This document shows, piece after piece, positions 20,153 through 25,143 of a stretch of 25,143 nucleotides of DNA. The DNA comes from a virus, in the IMG/VR virus record IMGVR_UViG_3300046003_008510, positions 1-25,143 of that record. The stretch is one strand, 5' to 3'. Position numbers and translations under genes: made by a program. Numbering within the stretch: position 1 is the stretch's first letter; each line of letters starts with the position of its first letter. Under the pieces are notes generated by a model. It did not search any database. It was not told the origin of the DNA and saw nothing but the letters and a program-made list of their open reading frames with translations.

Positions 20153-21040
20153 AGGAATCTCCTGTTGAGAGGGCGCGGAAACGGACAGGCTGTGGGCCGC
20201 CGCATTCCGCGAGCGACGTGCCGTGAGAAACGAACTAAAGTCAGAGAGAACGGTGTCGAAGCTGGCTTGCGCATCGGCGAGCCCTGCGGTCACAGCGTCG
20301 GGGCCGAAGTACAGCCCGGCTTGGGTGGAACGAACGAAACGCGGTTCGAGGTTGCGCATCACGGCCACGTGATCGACGAAGATGCTGTAGAGCCGGTCCA
20401 CCTCGGCCTGCAGTCGTACTGACGCCTCTTTGTCCAGCGGTTGGTGGGGCGAGAAATCGTTCTTTTGGTCGCCGGCGGTGATGGCCGTGTAGCGATAGCC
20501 CTCCTGGGCGTCACGCGCGGACTGATCGACGTGCATGGCAATGACGCCGATCGAGCCGACCCCGGCGGTCTGCGTCACATAGACCCGCGACGCCGCTGAG
20601 GCAATGGCGTAGGCCGCCGAGAATGCCGAGTCAGAAGCGATCGACCAGACCGGTTTCACCGCATCGACGACACGCACCCGCCCGGCGAGTTCGAACACGC
20701 CACCGGCTTCGCCACCGGGGGAATCCACATCGAGCAGGATGCCGGTGACACTCGGGTCGGACAGAGCTGCGTCGAGCATCGCGCTGATCTCGCCATAGGA
20801 CGTAAGTCCGGACGCTGCTTCCATGCCGAGTGAGCGACGAACCAGCGTGCCGTAGACCGGAATCACGGCAATACCGGGCGGCGGATCAGGCAGACCACGC
20901 GGGGGCGGAATTGGCAGCGCGGATTTCGGATCTGGCCAGCCGATGCGATCACCCAACACCGCCAGGATGATGTCGAGCTTGGAACGGGCGACAAGGAGCG
21001 GCGTCCCGTACAGACGGGACGCCAGGTGCGGTAGCTGCAT
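19763..21040 (-). CDS. S49-family prohead protease with C-terminal scaffold (gpC/Nu3-like)
   Basis: A 425-aa protein. I choose the ATG at 21040, with an AAGGA site and only one base after the portal stop; the longer frame to 21139 lies inside the portal gene. It has an SppA-like serine peptidase domain: PVYGTL (61-66), VDSPGG (105-110), the likely nucleophile Ser141 in SAFSAAYAIAS, the QTAGVGSIGV strand and the likely base Lys193 in AGDQKNDFSP. After about residue 280 comes a Pro/Ser/Thr-rich linker then a helical scaffold region (about 297-425). In lambda-like phages this protein matures the prohead and the scaffold part guides capsid assembly. Ser and Lys assignments are by pattern. Confidence 0.92.
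   Translation of the reverse strand: MQLPHLASRLYGTPLLVARSKLDIILAVLGDRIGWPDPKSALPIPPPRGLPDPPPGIAVIPVYGTLVRRSLGMEAASGLTSYGEISAMLDAALSDPSVTGILLDVDSPGGEAGGVFELAGRVRVVDAVKPVWSIASDSAFSAAYAIASAASRVYVTQTAGVGSIGVIAMHVDQSARDAQEGYRYTAITAGDQKNDFSPHQPLDKEASVRLQAEVDRLYSIFVDHVAVMRNLEPRFVRSTQAGLYFGPDAVTAGLADAQASFDTVLSDFSSFLTARRSRNAAAHSLSVSAPSQQEIPMKLETPDVPVAPEAPTLPPTQSPAESPAESSTTATTDDVVDDAVKKATQAARADALAIAELCQLAGQPQRIATFLAEGASESQVRRVLLALRAESAEIISVIHPDAATKAASPEQNLLMKAVKKLTGKD
20158..20164 (-). promoter_or_regulatory. internal ribosome binding site for the nested scaffold
   Basis: CAGGAGA on the - strand, 6 bases before the internal ATG at 20152. The strength and position of this site, in the middle of a reading frame, decide the call for independent scaffold synthesis. 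Confidence 0.7.
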
Positions 21041-21041
21041 T

Positions 21042-22544
21042 TCAGTTTCCTTGCGGTTGAGAATCGGGTGGCTGGACCACTGGTGCCGGCGTCGGCAATT
21101 CGTGACGCGGGTCGGAATCAAAGACCAGGCCGAAGGCATCCGCCCGGGCGTTGTCGGCAGCGATTTCGCGATCCACGTCCTCGGCGTCGTAGCCGTTGGC
21201 CGAGATGGCTTCCGAACGGGACATGAGGCCCGAGCGAATCGCCGCTTTCATGGCATCGGCCTCCTTCAATGGATCGACCCATTGCCAGCCTTGGGGAATC
21301 CATTTGACGGCCTGATACTCACGGCGCTTGACCGTTCCGCCTCGGGCATAGCCCGTCAGCGTAAGTGAACCTTCGAGAACGGCTTGTGCCATCCAGGCTT
21401 GCCAGATCGGACGGCACAGTTGATGGACGATCACGCCATGCTGCAAGGCTTCAACGCGGCGGCGAAACTCCAACAGCCCGGCCCGGATCGAGGAGTAATT
21501 GACCTGTGTGAGATCCCCGGTCAGTTGCTCATAGGTCACGCCCATCGCCGCTGCCACTGCGCGAAACTGCATGCGCAGGAATTCCGAGTAGGAACCACCG
21601 ACATCCGCTGGCTGCGAGAACTTGATGTCTTCGCCGGGTTCCAGAATCTGCATGGTGCCGGGCTCGAGACCGGCGAGCGCCACGCCGTTGGGGTCGGACA
21701 GGCCTTCGCCGAGCAGGTTGTCCTCGGGAGCGAGGCGCGTCACAAAACCGGCGAACATAGCGGCGGTTTTCTTGCGCACCAGTTCGGCGTCGTCGTACTG
21801 GTCGAGTTCGTTCAGTTTGACCAGCGCACGCGCCAGCCACGGCTCGCCGCGAATCTGTCCCGGGCGCAGTGCCCGGAATAAGTGAATGATCTCGGCGGCA
21901 TCGACACGTACAGTCATAAGCCCGCCATCTCCGGACATCGGGGTCAACATGCCGTCCTCGGGATGCGAGCGGTAGAGGTGATAGGCCACGCGCCGTCCAA
22001 GCCGGTCAAACTCAATGCCGGCACGGATCAGGTTTCCATTTTCTGCCGTGGTGTTGAGTGTCACCGGCAGATGCTCGGCTTCAAGCACTTGAAGCTGCAG
22101 CGCCACCGGCAGTCCATCTTCGGGTCGGCGATAACGCAGCCGTACCAGCGCTTCACCCCCTTCCAGCATCGCCCGACAGGCCAGCGCCTGCAGTCCATAG
22201 AAGTCGGTAAGCCCTGCGGCATCGGCGTCGACAGTCCAATCACGCCACAGTGCCTGAATGGCTTCGCGTACCGTGGCCTCCGGCACCATCGATTGCGGCT
22301 TGATGCCGGTACCGATGGCGTTGGCCACGTAGGACTCGAGCGCCGAATTGGCCCAGGCATTGCGACGCACCAGATCACGGCTCTTGGCGCGCAGCTCGTG
22401 CTGGGTGAAAAGCAGCGCCGCGACTGCGCCGGGATTGCCGACCGACCAGGCCAGAGCCCGACGACCGCCACCAACCCCATCGTAAGTGGGCGAGCCACCG
22501 AAGAGTTTCCGGCCCATGCTGCGAAAGGTTTTGAACAAGCGCAT
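21042..22544 (-). CDS. portal protein, lambda gpB family
   Basis: A 500-aa portal subunit, near the 533 aa of lambda gpB. The ATG at 22544 overlaps the gpW-like stop as TGATG and has GAAGGG upstream; a GTG further up at 22595 is less likely. Motifs include RSRDLVRRNAWANSALESYV in near form (AKSRDLVRRNAWANSALESY), VANAIGTGIKPQS, LEAEHLPV, IHLFRALRPGQIRGEPW, the well-known MGVTYEQLTGDLTQVNYSSI (portal clip region) and RAGLLEFRRRVEALQ. It forms the dodecameric vertex through which the terminase packages DNA and to which gpW- and FII-like connectors bind. Confidence 0.94.
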   Translation of the reverse strand: MRLFKTFRSMGRKLFGGSPTYDGVGGGRRALAWSVGNPGAVAALLFTQHELRAKSRDLVRRNAWANSALESYVANAIGTGIKPQSMVPEATVREAIQALWRDWTVDADAAGLTDFYGLQALACRAMLEGGEALVRLRYRRPEDGLPVALQLQVLEAEHLPVTLNTTAENGNLIRAGIEFDRLGRRVAYHLYRSHPEDGMLTPMSGDGGLMTVRVDAAEIIHLFRALRPGQIRGEPWLARALVKLNELDQYDDAELVRKKTAAMFAGFVTRLAPEDNLLGEGLSDPNGVALAGLEPGTMQILEPGEDIKFSQPADVGGSYSEFLRMQFRAVAAAMGVTYEQLTGDLTQVNYSSIRAGLLEFRRRVEALQHGVIVHQLCRPIWQAWMAQAVLEGSLTLTGYARGGTVKRREYQAVKWIPQGWQWVDPLKEADAMKAAIRSGLMSRSEAISANGYDAEDVDREIAADNARADAFGLVFDSDPRHELPTPAPVVQPPDSQPQGN

Positions 22545-22765
22545 CACGTGCCCTTCGACGTAGTGACCCTGATCTGCCGAGGTGCGCGGGGCCACAGACC
22601 GGTGTCAGCCGCTTGCTCGTAGAGGCCGCGTTCCACATCCAGAATGGCTTGGCGCAATTCCTCAACGGATCGGTACTCGACCGTCTTGTCGCCAAAGGTG
22701 ACGCGCTTCTCGCCCTTGGCCAGCGCGGCTTCGAGGGCGCTGAGTTGATCTTCCGTATAGGCCAT
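22544..22765 (-). CDS. gpW-like head-tail connector
   Basis: A 73-aa protein in the gpW position between terminase and portal, close to the 68 aa of lambda gpW. It begins YTEDQLSALEAALAKGEKRVTFGD, then KTVEYRSVEELRQAILDVERGL, two helices around a beta-hairpin, the known gpW fold pattern. A basic C-terminal tail (RAPRQIRVTTSKGT) follows. It would plug the portal after packaging and give a docking surface for the FII-like protein. Its TGA overlaps the portal ATG. Confidence 0.88.
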   Translation of the reverse strand: MAYTEDQLSALEAALAKGEKRVTFGDKTVEYRSVEELRQAILDVERGLYEQAADTGLWPRAPRQIRVTTSKGT

Positions 22766-22771
22766 GATTTT

Positions 22772-23368
22772 TTAGGCGACCTTGGTGGCCACGAGGTTGC
22801 TGCCGGCCTTGACCACGGCGTTGGAGCCGGCAACCTCGGAGGCGAAGCGGATTTGCAGATTTCCCGCCGTAGCACCCGTAATGACAAGGATCGATGCTGT
22901 GGCGAGGGTGTTGGCATTCGCCACATCAACCCCGGTCGTGGCGGCTCCCGTATCGGCAGCGCGCTGGTTGGCCAGCGTGCGAGCGGTCAGCGAAGTCGGC
23001 GTGTTCCACTGCGCCACGACCGTCGCTCCGGCAGGCACCGTTTGGGTGAGGCGAATGCCGGTACCTGTCGCCGCCGTCTGGAACATCACCTTCGCATCGA
23101 TCGCGTAGGTGCTGTTGGCGGCCAGCGCGATTGCCAGACCAGTGACGTTGGCCAGTGTCGTCGTGTTATTGGTGACATCGGCAGCAAGGCGAACCGTCGT
23201 CAAGCGCGTATCGGTACTACCGAGCAGGGTCATGTCGACCCAGGCCGTGCCATCGCACCAGTACGGCTTGTTGTCGGTGGACAGACGCGCAATGACGCCG
23301 GCCAGTGCTGCCGAGGCGGCAGGAAGCGCCGAGACGACCGGGGCTGCCCGGTAGGCCAAGTCCTTCAC
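22772..23368 (-). CDS. fibre/virion surface-type protein, Ala/Thr-rich
   Basis: A 198-aa protein with a very small-residue-rich composition (Ala, Thr, Val, Asn). It begins MKDLAYRAAPVVSALPAASA, then NKPYWCDGTAWVDMTL (residues 33-48), a short W-containing unit common in phage fibres, and a long beta-type section (TRLTTVRLAADVTNNTTTLANVTGL in shorter pieces) resembling fibre head domains that bind surfaces. There is no enzymatic motif. It starts 3 bases after the preceding fibre gene, so both appear to belong to one inserted set. Fibre assignment comes from composition and neighbours. Confidence 0.7.
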   Translation of the reverse strand: MKDLAYRAAPVVSALPAASAALAGVIARLSTDNKPYWCDGTAWVDMTLLGSTDTRLTTVRLAADVTNNTTTLANVTGLAIALAANSTYAIDAKVMFQTAATGTGIRLTQTVPAGATVVAQWNTPTSLTARTLANQRAADTGAATTGVDVANANTLATASILVITGATAGNLQIRFASEVAGSNAVVKAGSNLVATKVA

Positions 23369-23371
23369 CGA

Positions 23372-24163
23372 TTACCCCATCACCACAACACGGTAGGCAT
23401 TGCTGGCCGGCGCGGCGGCGAAATTGAGTCGTGCCGAATTGGTCGTGGGCAAACTCACGTCGCAGTTCACCTGCTCGTAGTTGCCGGAGGCTTGATAGAC
23501 CTGAACGAGGACGTCCCGCGTGGCGAAGTTGTGATTGACGTCGAACTGCGTGGCGCTGCCGTCACCAATGGTTGCCTGTGCGCGGCGGGTTTTGTTGGCC
23601 CAGGTATTGAGCTTCAGGGGCGTAACGAAACGCAGATCGTCGGTGCCACCATCGGTTTCCGCCTGCGTCGCTATTTCGGCGATGCCGGAACTGGTTTCGG
23701 AGGCGGCGCCGATCGCGGCACCGAACTGCAACCAGGTCACCGACCCGGTGTCGAGCACGAAATTGACGACCGACTGCCGCCAGCTCGTACCCGCCGACGT
23801 GCCTTCCTCGACCGTGGTGACCGCTTGTTCCAGTTCGTTACTGGTCGAGGCATCGAGACTGCGCGTCATGGCCACCGCCGCGCCGTTCCAGATGTAGAGA
23901 CCGTTTTCCGATCCAACGGTCTGGGCCTTGACCAGGATGCGGTCGCCGACCGTGAGAGTGATGCCGTCGATCGATGCGCCCGGCGACGAGAGGTTCACGT
24001 TGGCCTGACTCGCCACCCGGCACGAGTCCTTCCACGCCAAGCCCTCAACCGCCGAGTTGAGATCCTGCTGGCGTACCGGTTCGTCCGGATTGACCGGGGC
24101 CGGCAGATTGCGGATGCGGGCGACGCCGCCAAAATCGAGATCAGAGAGTTGCTTGCGAGACAT
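23372..24163 (-). CDS. tail fibre-like protein
   Basis: A 263-aa protein. It begins RKQLSDLDFGGVARIRNLPAP then EPVRQQDLNSAVEGLAWKDSCR, the classic opening of fibre proteins that carry the DGITLTVGDRILVK and NGLYIWNGAA units seen here (residues about 67-95). Further repeats include GTSAGTSWRQSV and SSGIAEIATQAETDGG, the latter a widespread fibre linker. The C-terminal part has an FDVNHN strand followed by a domain related to that of the next upstream gene. Such modules recognise cell surface structures, yet this one lies between terminase and connector genes, not with the tail genes. Confidence 0.85.
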   Translation of the reverse strand: MSRKQLSDLDFGGVARIRNLPAPVNPDEPVRQQDLNSAVEGLAWKDSCRVASQANVNLSSPGASIDGITLTVGDRILVKAQTVGSENGLYIWNGAAVAMTRSLDASTSNELEQAVTTVEEGTSAGTSWRQSVVNFVLDTGSVTWLQFGAAIGAASETSSGIAEIATQAETDGGTDDLRFVTPLKLNTWANKTRRAQATIGDGSATQFDVNHNFATRDVLVQVYQASGNYEQVNCDVSLPTTNSARLNFAAAPASNAYRVVVMG

Positions 24164-24184
24164 GGAGGTTTTCCTTTCAGGTGA

Positions 24185-24550
24185 TCAGGTAAGACGAGCG
24201 ATCCCGGCAACCGGGATGGCAAAGCGAATGACAAGTTGGTTGAAGCTCGTGTGCACGACATCGGCCTCGACCTCGTTGCCGCCGGTATCGAGAATCGTCA
24301 CGGCGGGCCGCATGCCGAGGTTGTGATTGATCGTCCAGACCGTGTTGGCCAGGGACTGCAAGTGCGTATAGGCCACGCCGCCGCTGGTGCTCCCGCCGTT
24401 TCCCCGGGCGGCCAGTTCGTTGATCGCGGTGACCAGATTCGACTTGTCCAGTGTGTCCAACTGGTCGATGCCGCCGATCCGGGCATCGACGCCGGCAAAC
24501 TTTTCGGCAACGCGTTCGACGAAGCTGAGGATCTGGGCTTGCAGCGACAT
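24185..24550 (-). CDS. short fibre protein with NHNLG-type tip domain
   Basis: A 121-aa protein directly downstream of the terminase gene. A helical head (LQAQILSFVERVAEKFAGVDARIG) leads to DKSNLVTAINELAARG (36-51), a motif recurring in phage fibre proteins, then a Gly/Ser hinge and a beta domain with WTINHNLGMRPAV (72-84), DTGGNEVEADVV and VIRFAIPVAGIARL. This last domain is a known tip unit of short fibres. It is similar to the C-terminal domain of the following gene. Together the head and tip make a plausible trimeric spike; trimerisation is inference. Confidence 0.8.
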   Translation of the reverse strand: MSLQAQILSFVERVAEKFAGVDARIGGIDQLDTLDKSNLVTAINELAARGNGGSTSGGVAYTHLQSLANTVWTINHNLGMRPAVTILDTGGNEVEADVVHTSFNQLVIRFAIPVAGIARLT

Positions 24551-24575
24551 GGCGCTCCGCTAAGTGGCGAGTTGG

Positions 24576-25143
24576 TTACGTAAGCCAGCGGCTGCGCACC
24601 AGGCGACGAGTTGGCCTCCGGTTGTCAGAAACAGCGAGGCCACCTCGCTGGGTGGCCTCGGGTTCGGCTTCGTGGTTAATCGGGTCGGGCGGTGGTGCCA
24701 GTCCGAGTTGCTTTTCCAGTTCTCGCCAGTGGCGTTCCTCGAAGCGATCAAGACCGGATGCGGCGGCTGCCGCGCGGGCATAGACGTAGCAGTCCAGTGC
24801 TTCGTTGCGCTCGCGCATCTTCTGCCACTCGCGAATCGCGAAGCCGTTACGGTCGCGCCGGGTCACCAGTTGCTCGGCGCAGAGTTGCTGGATGAACTCG
24901 GCGTCGACTTTGGGCAGATGCACGAAGCCGGCTGGATAGACCGTGTTCACACCATCGTCTGCCACATCGGCTGACTTGCGCAGGTTGTTGTAGAACTCCA
25001 GTTTGGCAATACCACCCGCGACCGAGAACACCTTGATGCCCCTGCGCAGTTTCTTACCGCCGGTGGTCGCATCCACTGCCGTCGGGGTGCCGACCAGTGC
25101 CGCGCCACGCGCCACACCCTTGACCGCCATCACGCGGGAATCG
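24576..25143 (-). CDS. terminase large subunit, C-terminal part (gpA-like)
   Basis: The frame continues past 25143, so only the last 188 codons are in the window; the GTG at 25133 is internal. The visible part shows RVMAVKGVARGAALVGTP and GIAKLEFYNNLRKSA, then FVHLPKVDAEFIQQLCAEQL and VTRRDRNGFAIREWQKM followed by RNEALDCYVYARAA, which are the closing elements of the lambda gpA nuclease domain. A charged Pro-rich tail ending RPTRRLVRSRWLT follows. It cuts and pumps phage DNA into the prohead. A cos-type packaging mode is suggested by family. The ATPase domain is outside the window. Confidence 0.9.
   Translation of the reverse strand, partial: DSRVMAVKGVARGAALVGTPTAVDATTGGKKLRRGIKVFSVAGGIAKLEFYNNLRKSADVADDGVNTVYPAGFVHLPKVDAEFIQQLCAEQLVTRRDRNGFAIREWQKMRERNEALDCYVYARAAAAASGLDRFEERHWRELEKQLGLAPPPDPINHEAEPEATQRGGLAVSDNRRPTRRLVRSRWLT

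Noticed and set aside
22613-24184. 523-aa open frame on the + strand opposite the fibre cassette
   Set aside because: Arg/Gly/His-rich and without a recognisable domain, it is antisense to gpW-like and three fibre genes with proper ribosome sites and tight junctions.
1-25143. CRISPR array, tRNA, rRNA or insertion sequence
   Set aside because: No repeat-spacer pattern, cloverleaf, rRNA-like segment or transposase reading frame was seen on either strand.

Overview
This is a GC-rich proteobacterial window. Codon use and the relatives of the phage proteins point to a betaproteobacterium, but that is inference. It holds two blocks that meet tail to tail. The left block (1-4400, + strand) is the downstream end of an anti-phage defence operon. 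The right block (4408-25143, - strand) is the structural and lysis half of a siphovirus-type prophage with a lambda-like head module.

Left block: the window opens inside a pglZ-type gene whose C-terminal alkaline-phosphatase-like domain resembles BREX type 3 PglZ. A 240-aa gene overlaps its stop by ATGA and sits where brxA lies in BREX-3 loci. It is followed by a 612-aa fused DUF262/DUF1524 protein (GmrSD/BrxU-like type IV restriction enzyme) and an unrecognised 253-aa protein. All four are tightly spaced and co-directional, so they read as one operon that begins upstream. BREX would block unmodified phage DNA, and a GmrSD-type enzyme would attack phage DNA carrying modified bases.

Right block, read in transcription order from 25143 down to 4408: terminase large subunit (C-terminal part), three fibre-like genes, gpW-like connector, portal, S49 protease with a nested scaffold start, decoration protein, major capsid, head-tail joining protein, tail terminator-like protein, a small DUF7210-like protein, tail tube, tail chaperone pair G/T with a complete -1 frameshift signal, DUF6441-like protein, tape measure, two paralogous surface-type proteins, distal tail/baseplate proteins including a BR0599 family member, a J-like hub, a DUF2793-like fibre piece, a candidate terminator, then DUF6127-like protein, holin and lysozyme. 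Genes are packed with 4-nt, TGATG or near-zero junctions, as in a single late operon whose promoter lies outside the window. No integrase, repressor, replication gene, tRNA or attachment site is visible. There is no stretch over 300 bases without a gene.

Points deserving a second look are: the -1 frameshift cassette at 16325-16371; the 7-base junction between defence operon and prophage; the fibre genes placed between terminase and gpW; a REP-like hairpin that now forms the start of a tail gene; and the unknown 253-aa companion of the DUF262 enzyme.
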